A stretch of 64,000 bases of DNA from Staphylococcus argenteus. Its GTDB lineage: Bacteria; Bacillota; Bacilli; Staphylococcales; Staphylococcaceae. Of this stretch, positions 47,955 through 59,276 are shown one piece after another. The notes under the pieces were generated by a model. The model searched no databases, had not been told where the DNA came from, and saw only the letters and a program-made list of their open reading frames with translations. How positions within the stretch are numbered: the stretch's first letter is position 1; each line of letters begins with the position of its first letter. The stretch covers positions 1,674,001 to 1,738,000 of the forward strand of contig NC_016941.1 of assembly GCF_000236925.1 (NCBI RefSeq). The letters are read 5' to 3'. Position numbers and translations under genes: made by a program.

Positions 47955-47996
47955 AACGCTTATCACCTATATCATTTTATAGGAGATAAGCGCTTA
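47955..47996 (-). terminator. Terminator of ackA
   Basis: AACGCTTATC-CCTATA bases (47955-47971) pair with TATAGGAGATAAGCG (from 47979). On the minus strand a TTTTTT run follows. It lies just past the ackA stop. Confidence 0.75.
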
Positions 47997-48011
47997 TTTT
48001 TTATTTTAAAA

Positions 48012-49214
48012 TTATTTCAAACCACCGAATGTCATAACATCACGAGCAATCATACTTTCTTCATCTGTTGGAATAACGACAACTTTAACAGGTGAATGAG
48101 GATAGTTGATAAATCCTTCTTTACCACGTTGTAAGTTTTCGTTTTTCTTAGGATCCCAGTATACGCCCATGAATTCTAAGCCTTCAAGAACTTTCGCACG
48201 AATTTCTACAGAGTTTTCGCCAATCCCTGCAGTAAATACGATAACATCTACACCGTGCATTCTTGCTGCATATGAACCAATGTATTTGTGAATTTTAGAA
48301 GCAAATACATCTAAAGCCATTTGTGAACGTGCTTTACCAGATTCAGCCTCTTCAGATAAGTCACGTAAATCACTAGAAGTACCTGATAAACCTAATAAAC
48401 CAGATTCTTTATTTAAAATTTCTAATACTTGTTCAGCTGTTTTACCTGTTTTTTCCATAATGAACGGAATTAAGGCTGGGTCAATATTACCAGAACGTGT
48501 ACCCATTGTTACACCTGCAAGTGGTGTGAAGCCCATTGATGTATCAATAGATTTACCACCGTCAATTGCTGCAATAGATGCGCCATTACCGATATGACAA
48601 GAAATGATACGTAAATCTTCAATAGGTTTTTCTAACAATTCAGCTGCTCTTTGTGATACAAATTTATGACTTGTACCATGGAAACCATACTTACGAATAC
48701 CATAATCTTTATAATAATGATATGGCAAGCTATATAAATATGCTTTTTCAGGCATAGTTTGATGGAATGCTGTATCAAAAATTGCCACATGAGGGATATT
48801 TGGTAATAATTTACGGAATGCACGGATACCCATTAAATTTGCTGGGTTGTGAAGTGGTGCTAATTCACTTAATTCTTCAATTTCTTTTTCGACTTCATCA
48901 GTAATAGCTACTGATTCAGGGAATTTCTCACCACCATGAACAACACGGTGTCCAGTTCCATCGATATCATTAATATCATTAATAATATTGTGTGCTTTAA
49001 ATGCGTCTAACATGATATCAACCGCTTCTACGTGGTCTTTGATATCTTGTACTGTTTTAACTTTTTCCCCGTTTACTTCGATTGTAAAAATTGAATCCTT
49101 CAGTCCGATTCTTTCTACTAATCCTTTTGTTACTAATTCCTCTTCGGGCATTCTAATTAATTGAAATTTTAATGATGAACTACCAGCGTTGATAGCCAAG
49201 ATTAATTTTGACAT
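48012..49214 (-). CDS. ackA: Acetate kinase
   Basis: Makes ATP from acetyl phosphate, releasing acetate, the main overflow route of S. aureus during growth on glucose. 400 residues of the ASKHA fold: [16 protein letters not shown] (phosphate loop), [39 protein letters not shown] and [14 protein letters not shown]. In many Firmicutes it lies next to the methyltransferase gene upstream, as here. Confidence 0.96.
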   Translation of the reverse strand: MSKLILAINAGSSSLKFQLIRMPEEELVTKGLVERIGLKDSIFTIEVNGEKVKTVQDIKDHVEAVDIMLDAFKAHNIINDINDIDGTGHRVVHGGEKFPESVAITDEVEKEIEELSELAPLHNPANLMGIRAFRKLLPNIPHVAIFDTAFHQTMPEKAYLYSLPYHYYKDYGIRKYGFHGTSHKFVSQRAAELLEKPIEDLRIISCHIGNGASIAAIDGGKSIDTSMGFTPLAGVTMGTRSGNIDPALIPFIMEKTGKTAEQVLEILNKESGLLGLSGTSSDLRDLSEEAESGKARSQMALDVFASKIHKYIGSYAARMHGVDVIVFTAGIGENSVEIRAKVLEGLEFMGVYWDPKKNENLQRGKEGFINYPHSPVKVVVIPTDEESMIARDVMTFGGLK

Positions 49215-49301
49215 AAGTAATGATCCTCCATCGTTTGCTTTTTATACTATTTCATTTTTCATTTTATCATTCATACAGTTTTATGACTATACTATTACAG
49301 A

Positions 49302-50249
49302 TTATTTTTTAGGACGATTTGTGTCCATCCATTGATTTAACTCAGTCATAAATCCTTGGAATTGTGAAGGATTTTTGAAATCAGGTATATTCGCTAATAA
49401 TACTTCAACTGGCTTTGTTTCACCCGACTTTTTCTTTTGTAAAATTAATATGGATTTTCGTGCTTTTTCATTTTTAAATAAAGTTGGTGGCAAATTTAAA
49501 AATGCTTGCATTTCCGTCTCTGTTGCAATATATTTTTCAAGCTGTTTTACATGTTCACCTGTAAATATATTACTTGGCACTACTAAAAAGGCATATCCAG
49601 CATCTTTTAATGTATTAATAGCCTGCTCAATTAATAAGTAATGTGAGTAACTGTGGCCTTCTTCAAATCCTAACTTAAATGCTTTACTTCGCTCATCAAG
49701 TGGATAATATCCTACTGGAAAATCTCCAATCACAACATCAGCCTCTTCTATTGGTAAAGGCATAATTGCATCTTGTGGATAAACATCAAAAGGTATTTCT
49801 AAAAAGTTAGCTAAATGAACACTTACACGAGACAATACCGGATCAACTTCAATTAAATGATGCATCACAGCTATTTCAGGTAACACTTCATTTACAGTTG
49901 CACTTAGGTGTCCCGCACCACTTGCAATATCAACGATGTGCAACTCTTGTTGATTATTCATGAATCGTTCAACTAAAAACCCTAAAATTAGCCCAATAGA
50001 ATCAGGTGTAATTTGATGATTTGCCTGTATCTTTTCTTCTTGCATTAAACTTAAATATGCAAATTGAAATGCTTTACGTCTATCCTGTAATGTTGCTTGT
50101 TCTAATAATTCTCTATCGTTCGTATAAACTTGTTCCATTGCCAATCCTAGATTTTCAATAAAACTTTGTCCATTTTCATTATTTAAAGCTTTAGCTTTTT
50201 CATCTAATGTATGAAATAAGCGTTCCATAATTGTTTGTTCTTCTGCCAT
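49302..50249 (-). CDS. Class I SAM-dependent methyltransferase (YtxK-like)
   Basis: A 315-residue protein from the ATG at 50249 (MAEEQTIMERLFHTLDEKAK), with GGAGAGGGA upstream; the longer frame has no such site. The SAM motif VDIASGAGHLSATVNEVLP (about 115-135) and the catalytic-like DVVIGDFPVGYYPLDE (the NPPY-type motif, here DFPVGYYP) suggest an N6-adenine-type methyltransferase fold. The B. subtilis homologue YtxK is also next to ackA. The substrate is unknown. Confidence 0.85.
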   Translation of the reverse strand: MAEEQTIMERLFHTLDEKAKALNNENGQSFIENLGLAMEQVYTNDRELLEQATLQDRRKAFQFAYLSLMQEEKIQANHQITPDSIGLILGFLVERFMNNQQELHIVDIASGAGHLSATVNEVLPEIAVMHHLIEVDPVLSRVSVHLANFLEIPFDVYPQDAIMPLPIEEADVVIGDFPVGYYPLDERSKAFKLGFEEGHSYSHYLLIEQAINTLKDAGYAFLVVPSNIFTGEHVKQLEKYIATETEMQAFLNLPPTLFKNEKARKSILILQKKKSGETKPVEVLLANIPDFKNPSQFQGFMTELNQWMDTNRPKK

Positions 50250-50373
50250 ATCGTCGTCCCTCTCCAATAAAAAGTGCCCATTAGTCTGTAACAAGCATAG
50301 AAAAAATCCTATTGTAATGCTGTTGACATCGATGGACACTAAGTATAGATTTAAAAATTATTATCTTAAACGC

Positions 50374-50868
50374 TTAAATATTTTTGTATGCAACTAAAGC
50401 AGAATCAAAGTCTGGGAAATCAGTACCTTCACTTACAATTTCTTTATAAACGACCTTATTGTCTGCATCTAATACAAACACTGCACGAGCTAATAAGCGA
50501 AGTTCTTGCATAACAACACCAAAGTTTTCACCAAAAGATAAATCACGGTGATCACTTAATGTAATGACATTGTCCAAACCAGCTGAAGCACACCATCTTT
50601 TTTGTGCGAATGGTAAATCAGCTGAAATTGTTAATACAACACCGTCTTCTTTAGAAGCTTCAGAATTGAATTTACGTGTTTGTTGATCACAAACACCTGT
50701 ATCAATTGATGGTACTACACTAATCAATTTCTTTTTACCAGCATAATCTGCTAAAGTTACTTGATTTAAATCATTATCTAGTACTGTGAAGTCAGGTGCA
50801 ATGTCACCTTCATTAATTTGTTGCCCTAGTAAGTGGATTGGACCACCTTTGAATGTAATTTCAGTCAT
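50374..50868 (-). CDS. tpx: Thiol peroxidase
   Basis: A peroxiredoxin of 164 residues that reduces hydrogen and alkyl peroxides with thioredoxin. The peroxidatic cysteine is in [19 protein letters not shown] (near residue 60), the resolving cysteine in [18 protein letters not shown]. It starts [17 protein letters not shown], diagnostic for Tpx. It stands alone with its own ribosome site AGGAGG. Confidence 0.95.
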   Translation of the reverse strand: MTEITFKGGPIHLLGQQINEGDIAPDFTVLDNDLNQVTLADYAGKKKLISVVPSIDTGVCDQQTRKFNSEASKEDGVVLTISADLPFAQKRWCASAGLDNVITLSDHRDLSFGENFGVVMQELRLLARAVFVLDADNKVVYKEIVSEGTDFPDFDSALVAYKNI

Positions 50869-50959
50869 AATTTTGACCTCCTACGAATTAAAAGTTCTAA
50901 TCTTATCATACGCAATTAAAAGTCAGATTACAATTTCCAAGCATTAATCAAAAGAAAAT

Positions 50960-51736
50960 TTAATTTGATACAAATTGTTGAATATAATCAAAAGCATTTT
51001 TTAAAATTAAAATCGCAGTAACAATAATGAATAAAACTTTTACATAACTAACACCTTGTTTAATCGCAAAATGAGCACCAGCATAGGATCCAACTATCAT
51101 ACTTAAAGCCATAATTAAACCTATAATATAGTCTACTTGACCTAATATCATAAATAATAGAAGCGCACCAATATTTGATGCAAAGTTCAATACTTTGGCA
51201 TTCCCAGCAGCACTCAAAAAATCAAAACCAAAAAGTAATAATACAAACAACATAAACGACCCTGTGCCGCCACCAACAAAACCATCGTAAAAGCCTATTA
51301 AAATAAATAACCCAGCAAATAATAATGCTTTCTTGAACGTGAAATGTGTAAATGTGCGAGTATTACCCCAATCTTTTTTTAACAATGTGAAAATAAACAC
51401 TGATGAAAGTGCAACAATAATCATTGGTTTTAATACTTGCGATGGTATCATTGTTGCAATAAAAGCACCACTAGCAGATGCTAAAAATACAAAACCAAAT
51501 AACTTTACTACAACCTTAAAATCTACATTACCTGACCTTAAAAACTTAATTGCACTAGTTAATGAACCAAATGAACTCGCTAATTTATTAGTACCTAATG
51601 CAATGGATGGTGGCAAACCTATTGCCAATAACGCCGGCGTTGAAATCAAACCTCCACCACCTACAACTGAATCAATAAATGCTGCTATAAAACCAAAGAC
51701 AATAATGATTAGAATCATCGTTAAATTTAAATCCAC
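50960..51736 (-). CDS. TauE/SafE family transporter
   Basis: A 258-residue membrane protein with seven or eight hydrophobic helices. TauE/SafE signatures are seen: FIAAFIDSVVGGGGLISTPALLAIGLPPSIALGTNKLASS in the first half and the repeat GFYDGFVGGGTGSFMLF in the second. The family exports or imports sulfite, sulfoacetate or other organic anions. Nothing here fixes the substrate. The neighbouring cysteine-desulfurase/thiI pair gives a weak hint to sulfur. Confidence 0.87.
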   Translation of the reverse strand: MDLNLTMILIIIVFGFIAAFIDSVVGGGGLISTPALLAIGLPPSIALGTNKLASSFGSLTSAIKFLRSGNVDFKVVVKLFGFVFLASASGAFIATMIPSQVLKPMIIVALSSVFIFTLLKKDWGNTRTFTHFTFKKALLFAGLFILIGFYDGFVGGGTGSFMLFVLLLFGFDFLSAAGNAKVLNFASNIGALLLFMILGQVDYIIGLIMALSMIVGSYAGAHFAIKQGVSYVKVLFIIVTAILILKNAFDYIQQFVSN

Positions 51737-51779
51737 AGTTAAACATCCCCTTATGTTTATTGTTAGTCTCTAATTTTAA

Positions 51780-53003
51780 TTATAAAAAGTCGTTTATTAA
51801 TTCGTCTGTTTGTTGTTCTTTTGTAGTTTTATAATCACTAGTAATTTCTAGTGTTTCAATATTTTCAACTGCACGATCAATCATTTCTTCAAAATCAAAA
51901 ATGCTTTCGTATTGAACAACTTTATCAAAGTTTGGTTCAGTTACTGGATTTTTTGGAGTGAAAATCGTACAACAATCTTCAAATGGTTGGATTGATGTTT
52001 CAAATGTACCAATTTCCTTAGACTTCACAATAATTTCTTCTTTATCATATGTTAATAAAGGACGTAGTACAGGTGTAGAAGTGACATTATTAATTGCATA
52101 CATACTATGAAGTGTTTGACTTGCAACTTGCCCTAAATTTTCACCATTAACAATAGCCAGTGCACCAATTTGATGTACTAATTTGTCAGCAACTCTCATC
52201 ATCATACGTCTTGTTGATGTCATCGTGTATCTAGGATGAACAACTTTATTCACTTGTTTTTGTAATTCTGTAAATGGAACAATGTGTAATTTAATTGGAC
52301 CAACACGTTCGGCTAAAATACGTGTAAGTTCGATAACTTTTTCTTTCGCTTGTTCACTTGTAAATGGCGGGCTATGAAAATGAATGGCCTCAATCGTTAC
52401 ACCGCGTCTCATTACTTCCATACCAGCCACTGGCGAATCAATTCCACCTGATAACATAAGTAAAGTTTTACCACCTGTACCTACAGGTAAGCCACCTGCA
52501 CCTGGTACAACTTCTTCATACATGTATATAGCATCTAATCTAACTTCTACTCTAATTTCGTGATCTGGACGCTTTACATTAACTGAGATATTTTCAATCT
52601 GCTTCAAAACTGCACCACCCAATTCACGTTGCAACTCATACGTATCCATTGGGTAATTTTTATCGGCACGCTTTACATCAATTTTAAACGTACTACCATT
52701 ATCGAACGTTTGTGCAAATTTGATTGCTGCTTCACTCATAGCTTCTAAAGTTTTTTCAATTTTTAAAACCGGACTAATTGATTTAATACCGAAAATTTTT
52801 GATAATCGATACGTGATTTCGTGTATATCAGCATGTTCTTCTAATTCAATATACATACGGTCTCGCTTACCTTTTACAACAAAGCCTTCAAGACCTTTTA
52901 AAGATTGATGAACGTTATTTCTTAATTGATTTACAAATTTCTTTCTATTTGAACCTTTTAATGTTAGTTCTCCATACCTAACAAGCAAATGGTCATACTT
53001 CAT
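51780..53003 (-). CDS. thiI: tRNA 4-thiouridine / thiazole synthesis sulfurtransferase ThiI
   Basis: A 407-residue enzyme that adenylates tRNA U8 and helps sulfur transfer to it, also implicated in thiazole synthesis. THUMP domain (about 60-165) and PP-loop domain with [22 protein letters not shown] (about 180). It lacks the C-terminal rhodanese domain found in E. coli, as in bacilli, where a dedicated cysteine desulfurase encoded next door supplies sulfur. Its ATG overlaps the stop of that gene by one base. Confidence 0.94.
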   Translation of the reverse strand: MKYDHLLVRYGELTLKGSNRKKFVNQLRNNVHQSLKGLEGFVVKGKRDRMYIELEEHADIHEITYRLSKIFGIKSISPVLKIEKTLEAMSEAAIKFAQTFDNGSTFKIDVKRADKNYPMDTYELQRELGGAVLKQIENISVNVKRPDHEIRVEVRLDAIYMYEEVVPGAGGLPVGTGGKTLLMLSGGIDSPVAGMEVMRRGVTIEAIHFHSPPFTSEQAKEKVIELTRILAERVGPIKLHIVPFTELQKQVNKVVHPRYTMTSTRRMMMRVADKLVHQIGALAIVNGENLGQVASQTLHSMYAINNVTSTPVLRPLLTYDKEEIIVKSKEIGTFETSIQPFEDCCTIFTPKNPVTEPNFDKVVQYESIFDFEEMIDRAVENIETLEITSDYKTTKEQQTDELINDFL

Positions 53004-54142
53004 TATTTAAGCAACTCCTTAATTTCCTCATAAATTATGATGAATGTTTCTTTAAATTTTTCAATATCTTCTTTAGTTGTAGTGGCACCAAATGATAATC
53101 GAATACTACCTTCAATTGCTTTATCTGATAACCCCATTGCAGTCAGTACTTCATTTAATTTATTACGCTTCGATGAGCAAGCACTAGTTGTTGATACCAT
53201 AATGTCATATTTTGAAAATGCATTTACAAGCACTTCGCCTTTCACACCAGGAAAACTAATGTTTAAAATAAATGGCGAACCATTTATAGCTGAATTTATA
53301 TATACACCTCTAAAAGATTCGACGAATTCCCTAATATCTTTATTTAAAGACGCTACATAAGTGTGCAAAGATTCACGATTATCATTTGCTATTTTCATTG
53401 CTTTAACTAAAGCAATATCGCTAGGTAAATTGATTGTACCGCTTCTTACACCATACTCCTGGCCACCGCCTTGAATAATTGGCTCGATATTTTGTATATG
53501 GTTAACTAACAATACACCTTGCCCTTTTAAGCCATTAAATTTATGACCACTTAAACTGAGGCTATCCACATTTTTAAAATCTACCGGGATTTTTCCAAAT
53601 GCCTGCACAGCATCCACATGAAAGTGTACTTTTGGATATTGTTTTAAAATTTCAGCCATTTCAGCAATTGGTTGAATTTGACCAGTTACATTATTTACGT
53701 ACATACAAGTAACTAAACCGACTTTGTCAGACATTAATTCATTAAAGTGTTGTAAATCAATACTTCCGTCTTTCGTCACATCAACATATTTCACTTTAAA
53801 TCCTTCGCGTTCCTCCAAATATCTTACAACTTCTAATACAGATGGATGTTCCAATACCGATGTAATAATTACATTTGCTGTATCAAATTTGCGATAAGCG
53901 ACGCCTTTCAGTGCAATATTATTTGACTCTGTAGCTCCGCTTGTGAACACAACATCATAATTCTTATTGGCATTAACCATATTATTAATTTGAACTTTCG
54001 CTTGCTGTAGTAATTGATCTGCTTGTAAACCAGCTTTATGCGGACTACTAGGATTAAAATACATTGATTGATTTACTTTTAAATAAGTATCTAACACTTC
54101 TTCAAATGCTTTCGTGGTTGCCGCATTATCTAGATATATCAA
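53003..54142 (-). CDS. Cysteine desulfurase (NifS-like, partner of ThiI)
   Basis: A pyridoxal-phosphate enzyme moving sulfur from cysteine to ThiI. 379 residues from a TTG start at 54142 ([16 protein letters not shown]), with GAGAAG upstream. A longer open frame to 54196 includes a TATAAT at about its own beginning, so that part is probably leader. Motifs: [28 protein letters not shown] and [16 protein letters not shown] (PLP lysine), and the active cysteine region [15 protein letters not shown]. The ThiI partner role is known for the B. subtilis NifZ-ThiI pair and inferred here. Confidence 0.9.
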   Translation of the reverse strand: MIYLDNAATTKAFEEVLDTYLKVNQSMYFNPSSPHKAGLQADQLLQQAKVQINNMVNANKNYDVVFTSGATESNNIALKGVAYRKFDTANVIITSVLEHPSVLEVVRYLEEREGFKVKYVDVTKDGSIDLQHFNELMSDKVGLVTCMYVNNVTGQIQPIAEMAEILKQYPKVHFHVDAVQAFGKIPVDFKNVDSLSLSGHKFNGLKGQGVLLVNHIQNIEPIIQGGGQEYGVRSGTINLPSDIALVKAMKIANDNRESLHTYVASLNKDIREFVESFRGVYINSAINGSPFILNISFPGVKGEVLVNAFSKYDIMVSTTSACSSKRNKLNEVLTAMGLSDKAIEGSIRLSFGATTTKEDIEKFKETFIIIYEEIKELLK

Positions 54143-54196
54143 AATAAACACTTCTCTTTCATTAATCATCAATCGTTTAAAATTGTTTTTACTCAA

Positions 54197-54472
54197 GCAT
54201 TATACTATTATCACACAAAAAATAAAGGTTATCAGGTAAATTAATCATATTTCTACTTATTTAATTACAATAAAAATAGCCCTTAAATGATTTTATTTAT
54301 AATTTGGAAAGCATAGACATGTAGAATTTATCCTAGTGTTAAATTACACTTCAATTAAAAAGTCGCAGTGATAATATTGAAATTTTCAACTATTTTATTC
54401 TGTGGGTGTAAACAATCACACAGAATATAAAATCTGCCTTGTTGGCTATGCTAAACAGGCACACTCAAAAAA
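54197..54472. other. Gene-free region between ezrA and the desulfurase gene
   Basis: No gene. It contains a small palindrome, TGTGGGTGTAAACAATCACACA, near 54400-54421, and the promoter side of the cysteine-desulfurase gene. I name nothing further. Confidence 0.4.
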
Positions 54473-54507
54473 AGAAGTTAAGCAACTAGTATAGTTACTT
54501 AACTTCT
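54473..54507 (-). terminator. Terminator of ezrA
   Basis: GAAGTTAAG (54474-54482) pairs with CTTAACTTC (54498-54506), extended inside by AACT/AGTT. On the minus strand it is followed by a TTTTTTT run. It is 34 bases past the ezrA stop. Confidence 0.8.
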
Positions 54508-54540
54508 CATAATTTGACTAATACGTATTTATATAATCTT

Positions 54541-56235
54541 CTATTGTTTAATAACTTCTTCTTCAATATGTTTGGTAACGCCAGGTTCCACACTTTCAAG
54601 TGCTTGTTCTGAAATTTCTATCGCACGTTTATAGCGATTATTTTTAAACAATCTTTCAGCTTCATTCAAGCTTTTATCTACATTGCTATAATCTTTACGA
54701 TATCTGTTTCCATATTGAATTAGTTTCTCAGCATAAACAGCGTTAACGAGTACATCGTTTGCTTCATCTTCAAATGTATTCATTTGTATAACTATTTTAG
54801 ATACTTTATCTTTTAATTGTTTAACATGTATTGGACGCTCACTAAATTGTTCATTCACGTCACGAACTTCATGATCGATTTCATTTTTCATAATGATAAA
54901 TCTTTCTGGCACACTTGTTAAATTAGAAGCAAGTAATCGGCGATATACTTCTTCTTTCTTTGATTGTACACGTAATAAATTATCTTCTGCTTCTGCTTCA
55001 TCCTCACGTAATTGAATAAGATGGTTTTGAAGCTTTTCTTGTTTTTCATTAATTACTGTGACATGATCCTCAAGATATTGTAAGTTGTCTTGAACTTCAC
55101 TATATCGTACAGCTGATTTAGACATTTCTTTTAAAATATCATCGTACACAGAAATCAAACTTTGAATTTCATTTTCAAATTGACGAACACTTTGTGCATC
55201 AGATTCATTAATATAGTAGCTTTCACGTACATATTCAATTTCAGTTTGTAACGTATAGTTCATGTCTTTAGCTTTAAATAAGTTATCAGTAATGATATCT
55301 TTTGTTTCCTCAACATCATTTTTAGCTTTAACTTCATGTTCAATTAAATCATACATGTCATCTAACTTATCATTAATGTGAGCTAATTTATCATTCGCTT
55401 CTTCCAATTCTAAACGACTGATAAGCGGTTCAACGAAGCTAAGTTCAGTTTTCAAACTTTGTAACGTACTATCTACTTTTACGTGATCAAGGTCATATCC
55501 TTCTACTTTAAGATCACGACAACCATATTTTAAATCTTGGAATTGACCAGGTAATTCTTTTTGTGTTTCTCTAATTAATTCCGGTATTTCTTCCATATAT
55601 GATCTCAGCTGTTTCATCTGTTCATTCAAGGCAGCTATATGGTTGTGCGCTTGTACATAATTACCATCAACTTTAAGAACTTCAAATTGCTCTAACTTTG
55701 GCTCAAACTTTTCAATTTCAGTTTCAAGTAAACTTGCTGCCTCACCAAATTGATGGCGATTCGCTAATACATCACGTTTCATTTCTCGATAATCGACTTT
55801 ACATTTATCATATAATTCATCATTATCTTTATATAACGCAATAATTTCGTTTACATCTTCCAATTGTTGTTGATAACTTTGTTCATAGCTATCTAACAAT
55901 TCATTTGCATCGTCAATTTCAGTTTGGGACGCATTGAAACTAAATTTATCTAGTAAAGCCTCGGCATTATGGATTTTTTCTTCCACAGGAGCTAGATACT
56001 TATTTGTACTCTCTACGTTGTCCTTTTTCATTGCATCGTATTTCGTTTTTGTTTCACCTTTTAAATTCAACTTAGATAATTGTGCAAGGTTTTGATCAAA
56101 AGGTAACGTTTCAATTTCATTTTTACGTTCAATTGTTTTTTCAATGATCTGTCTTTTATTAGAACGTAAATAGAACAATACACCTACAGCAATCAATATA
56201 ATCACAATTATTGCCAAAATGATATATAACACCAT
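54541..56235 (-). CDS. ezrA: Septation ring formation regulator EzrA
   Basis: A membrane-anchored division protein of 564 residues. One N-terminal membrane helix (residues 2-23, [21 protein letters not shown]) is followed by a very long coiled coil made of spectrin-like repeats (residues 30-550). It controls FtsZ ring placement and is part of the S. aureus divisome. Length, charge pattern (Glu, Lys, Leu-rich), one TM and the location next to nifS-thiI all fit. Confidence 0.93.
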   Translation of the reverse strand: MVLYIILAIIVIILIAVGVLFYLRSNKRQIIEKTIERKNEIETLPFDQNLAQLSKLNLKGETKTKYDAMKKDNVESTNKYLAPVEEKIHNAEALLDKFSFNASQTEIDDANELLDSYEQSYQQQLEDVNEIIALYKDNDELYDKCKVDYREMKRDVLANRHQFGEAASLLETEIEKFEPKLEQFEVLKVDGNYVQAHNHIAALNEQMKQLRSYMEEIPELIRETQKELPGQFQDLKYGCRDLKVEGYDLDHVKVDSTLQSLKTELSFVEPLISRLELEEANDKLAHINDKLDDMYDLIEHEVKAKNDVEETKDIITDNLFKAKDMNYTLQTEIEYVRESYYINESDAQSVRQFENEIQSLISVYDDILKEMSKSAVRYSEVQDNLQYLEDHVTVINEKQEKLQNHLIQLREDEAEAEDNLLRVQSKKEEVYRRLLASNLTSVPERFIIMKNEIDHEVRDVNEQFSERPIHVKQLKDKVSKIVIQMNTFEDEANDVLVNAVYAEKLIQYGNRYRKDYSNVDKSLNEAERLFKNNRYKRAIEISEQALESVEPGVTKHIEEEVIKQ

Positions 56236-56371
56236 ATGCTTCTCCTCCTAATTTATCATTACTATTATAACGTAATTTTGCTTAAGGATAAATTATAAAA
56301 TGAATTTATTGCCATAATATTTTCGAAATTCTATACTATTATAAAATCCATGAAAATAAGAGGTTTTAAAT

Positions 56372-56836
56372 ATGACAACAATTAAGCCAACAAATTACGC
56401 ATTATTAAAGAAACAAACTGCAAGTTTAATTGAAGATGAACATCATATCATTGCTATTTTGAGTAATATGTCTGCATTGTTAAACGACAATTTAGATCAA
56501 ATTAATTGGGTCGGATTTTATTTAAAAGAACAAGATGAACTTATACTCGGTCCTTTCCAAGGACACCCTGCTTGTGTTCATATACCAATTGGTAAAGGTG
56601 TATGTGGAACAGCAGTTTCTGAACGTCGCACACAAGTTGTTGCTGACGTCCATCAATTTGAAGGTCATATCGCTTGTGATGCCAATAGTAAATCAGAAAT
56701 CGTTATCCCGATTTTCAAAGGTGATGAAATTATTGGCGTATTAGATATCGATGCACCAATTACAAATCGCTTTGACGAAAATGATCAAGAACATCTTGAA
56801 GCAATTGTTAAAATAATCGAACGACAATTGGTTTAA
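56372..56836 (+). CDS. msrC: Free methionine-(R)-sulfoxide reductase (GAF domain)
   Basis: A 154-residue GAF-domain enzyme that reduces free methionine R-sulfoxide. It matches the YebR/fRMsr group: INWVGFYLKEQDELILGPFQGHPACVHIPIGKGVCGTAV contains two conserved cysteines, and HIACDANSKSEIVIPI contains the third. TTAAATATG start with a weak site AAGAGG. Just upstream of rpsD but with a separate promoter between them. Confidence 0.88.
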   Translation: MTTIKPTNYALLKKQTASLIEDEHHIIAILSNMSALLNDNLDQINWVGFYLKEQDELILGPFQGHPACVHIPIGKGVCGTAVSERRTQVVADVHQFEGHIACDANSKSEIVIPIFKGDEIIGVLDIDAPITNRFDENDQEHLEAIVKIIERQLV

Positions 56837-56862
56837 ATAAAGACAAGATTCATAATAAAGTA

Positions 56863-56890
56863 TTGACACTTTCTAGGAAAATGTTACAAT
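56863..56890 (+). promoter_or_regulatory. Strong sigma-A promoter of rpsD
   Basis: TTGACA at 56863-56868 and TACAAT at 56885-56890, spacing 16. It is 190 bases before the rpsD start, so the mRNA has a long leader. Confidence 0.85.
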
Positions 56891-56897
56891 AATCTTT

Positions 56898-57079
56898 GTG
56901 TGAATTAACGAAAGTAGCAGTTGTATATTATTGAGCGCTATGTTGTTCCCAATGCGGACGTGTCACGTAACTGTCGCTATAAGGTGAAGACACATAAAAC
57001 AATATATCTTAGTAAGCATGCAACACTCTTTTTTGTTTATTCATAACAACAAAAAAGAATTTAAAGGAGGAGTCTTATT
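56898..57079 (+). ncRNA. rpsD 5' leader, candidate S4 autoregulatory RNA
   Basis: A leader of about 180 bases with a GC-rich core (56935-56995, including TGCGGACGTGTCACGTAAC) followed by an A/T hairpin, AATGAACAAAAAAGA-like arms near 57027-57058, just before the AAAGGAGG ribosome site. Ribosomal protein S4 in B. subtilis is known to repress its own mRNA through such a leader. That this leader binds S4 is inferred. Confidence 0.6.
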
Positions 57080-57682
57080 ATGGCTCGATTCAGAGGTTCA
57101 AACTGGAAAAAATCTCGTCGTTTAGGTATCTCTTTAAGTGGTACTGGTAAAGAATTAGAAAAACGTCCTTACGCACCAGGACAACATGGTCCAAACCAAC
57201 GTAAAAAATTATCAGAATATGGTTTACAATTACGTGAAAAACAAAAATTACGTTACTTATATGGAATGACTGAAAGACAATTCCGTAACACATTTGACAT
57301 CGCTGGTAAAAAATTCGGTGTACACGGTGAAAACTTCATGATCTTATTAGCAAGTCGTTTAGACGCTGTTGTATATGCATTAGGTTTAGCTCGTACTCGT
57401 CGTCAAGCACGTCAATTAGTTAACCACGGTCATATCTTAGTAGATGGTAAACGTGTTGATATCCCATCTTATTCTGTTAAACCTGGTCAAACAATTTCAG
57501 TTCGTGAAAAATCTCAAAAATTAAACATCATCGTTGAATCAGTTGAAATTAATAATTTCGTACCTGAATACTTAAACTTTGATGCAGATAGCTTAACTGG
57601 TACTTTCGTACGTTTACCAGAACGTAGCGAATTACCTGCTGAAATTAACGAACAATTAATCGTTGAGTACTACTCAAGATAA
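57080..57682 (+). CDS. rpsD: 30S ribosomal protein S4
   Basis: Primary 16S rRNA-binding protein of 200 residues, [21 protein letters not shown]. The S4 domain (about 90-155) includes [39 protein letters not shown]. Codon use is strongly biased to highly expressed codons. It has a single promoter, a long leader and its own terminator, as in B. subtilis. Confidence 0.97.
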   Translation: MARFRGSNWKKSRRLGISLSGTGKELEKRPYAPGQHGPNQRKKLSEYGLQLREKQKLRYLYGMTERQFRNTFDIAGKKFGVHGENFMILLASRLDAVVYALGLARTRRQARQLVNHGHILVDGKRVDIPSYSVKPGQTISVREKSQKLNIIVESVEINNFVPEYLNFDADSLTGTFVRLPERSELPAEINEQLIVEYYSR

Positions 57683-57697
57683 TATCGTTCATTTCAA

Positions 57698-57724
57698 ACA
57701 TCCACTTTTGTGGATGTTTTTTTT
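57698..57724 (+). terminator. Terminator of rpsD
   Basis: AACATCCAC (57698-57706) pairs with GTGGATGTT around TTTT, followed by a run of eight T. A strong intrinsic terminator. Confidence 0.88.
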
Positions 57725-57882
57725 GTACTTTATTTTAATCATTTACTTCAATCGGAATTATCTTATCTCTATGTTTGTGTATTAAATACCGCCCTTTCAT
57801 GTATTTACTTATCTATGCTTACTTAAAAAATAAATCGAGTTAGTTTCACATGTGGAAACTGATATACCATCCTATAAGTTAA

Positions 57883-58626
57883 TCACTTCAAAATCTTTTC
57901 AGGTTCATCTGTAATCAAACCATCTACCCCATACTTTAATAATTTTTTAGCAATGCTAGATTTATTTACAGTGTAAGGCATGACTTTCAAATGATAACGG
58001 TGTGCTTCCTCAACGAATTTTCTAGTCACTAAAGCATAATTAGGATTAACATAGCTTGCAATTTGAGAAATCTTTGAATAGTTTGGCTTTTTATACCAAT
58101 ATTTACGTTTACTGCAAAGTACACCTAATTCATATTCACAACTTAATTCAAATAATCGTTCAATACAACTTATGTCAAAAGATTGGATAATCACTTGTGA
58201 TGAATCAATTCCCCAATTTTTTAAAATTGCTAACAATTTACGCTCTATTCCTGGATATAAATTCGGCTTTTTTATTTCAATCAACAACTTTTTCTGAAAC
58301 TTTAAGCATAATTCAATCACTTCATCTAAAGTTGGTATTTGTTCCCCTTTAAACTTAATGTCTTTATAACTACCAAAATCAAATGTTTTTAGTTCTGGTA
58401 AAGTATAGTTGGCTATACGGCCTTTTCCATTTGATGTACGATCAATTGTTTCATCATGAATGACAACAAGCTGTTGATCTTTCGTTAAGTGAACATCAAT
58501 TTCTAACATATCAACATTAAGTTCCATTACTTTTCGATAACCAGCCATTGTATTTTCAGGAAATGCATTCGGCAATCCACGATGCGAAACAATTTGCAAG
58601 GTATCTTTTTGATAATTCAAAGTCAT
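57883..58626 (-). CDS. Glycerophosphodiester phosphodiesterase (cytoplasmic GDPD)
   Basis: A 247-residue GDPD-family TIM-barrel enzyme that splits glycerophosphodiesters into glycerol 3-phosphate and an alcohol. Motifs: VSHRGLPNAFPENTMAGYRKVMEL (catalytic His), MLEIDVHLTKDQQLVVIHDETIDRTSNG (Glu, Asp and second His) and LLIEIKKP. No signal peptide, so it acts inside the cell, unlike secreted GlpQ. Confidence 0.9.
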   Translation of the reverse strand: MTLNYQKDTLQIVSHRGLPNAFPENTMAGYRKVMELNVDMLEIDVHLTKDQQLVVIHDETIDRTSNGKGRIANYTLPELKTFDFGSYKDIKFKGEQIPTLDEVIELCLKFQKKLLIEIKKPNLYPGIERKLLAILKNWGIDSSQVIIQSFDISCIERLFELSCEYELGVLCSKRKYWYKKPNYSKISQIASYVNPNYALVTRKFVEEAHRYHLKVMPYTVNKSSIAKKLLKYGVDGLITDEPEKILK

Positions 58627-58705
58627 ATATAAGTCACCTTTCTGTAAAACTGTATCAATCTAATCTAAACTTAAACTATCATATTATTTTAGGAGGTAAA
58701 AGCAT

Positions 58706-59152
58706 TTGATTTATCATGATTTTAAAGTTCAAACATCTTGGCAAGGTGGACGTAACAACGCTGGAACAGTTAAAGGTGATGTTCTTACTGAAAAAATTTC
58801 CATTCCAGCTTCATTAGGTGGTATAGGTATCGGTACTAACCCCGATGAAATGTTAGTTTCGGCAGCTTCATCATGTTACATTATTTCATTAGCTGCTGTC
58901 CTCGAACGTGCAAAATTTACTAATGTAATGATAGAACAACAGTCAGTAGGTACAGCTTGTTTGGAAAATGGGAAATTCAGTATGGTTAAGATTGTCCACT
59001 ATCCCCAAATATATATTTCAAATGATCAAAAAGACCAATTACAAAAAAGATTACCAAAGTTGTTGGAAATTGCCGATAACAACTGTATGATTTCAAATGC
59101 AATAAGAAACAATATTGAAATCGAAATTCAACCTGACATATTAACCCCTTAA
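58706..59152 (+). CDS. OsmC family peroxide-reductase-like protein
   Basis: A 148-residue OsmC-family protein: IYHDFKVQTSWQGGRNNAGTVKG, then NPDEMLVSAASSCYIISLAAVLERAK with the first reactive cysteine. The second is in LEIADNNCMISNAIRNN. OsmC/Ohr proteins reduce organic hydroperoxides. The TTG start at 58706 is supported by AGGAGG nine bases upstream. Alone on the plus strand, followed by a decayed IS. Confidence 0.88.
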   Translation: MIYHDFKVQTSWQGGRNNAGTVKGDVLTEKISIPASLGGIGIGTNPDEMLVSAASSCYIISLAAVLERAKFTNVMIEQQSVGTACLENGKFSMVKIVHYPQIYISNDQKDQLQKRLPKLLEIADNNCMISNAIRNNIEIEIQPDILTP

Positions 59153-59276
59153 AAATTCAGAAGCAGAAGCTAAAGTGGAATGGAAATGATAAAGAACCAA
59201 TAATGATTTATTATGTAGTGGTTCTTACACATTCGTCACAGATAATGTGTACTTCAAGCATGAGTAAAACTCATGC

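Noticed and set aside
53003..54196. Cysteine desulfurase starting at 54196
   Set aside because: A TATAAT stands at the very beginning of that frame, so the region is promoter and leader.
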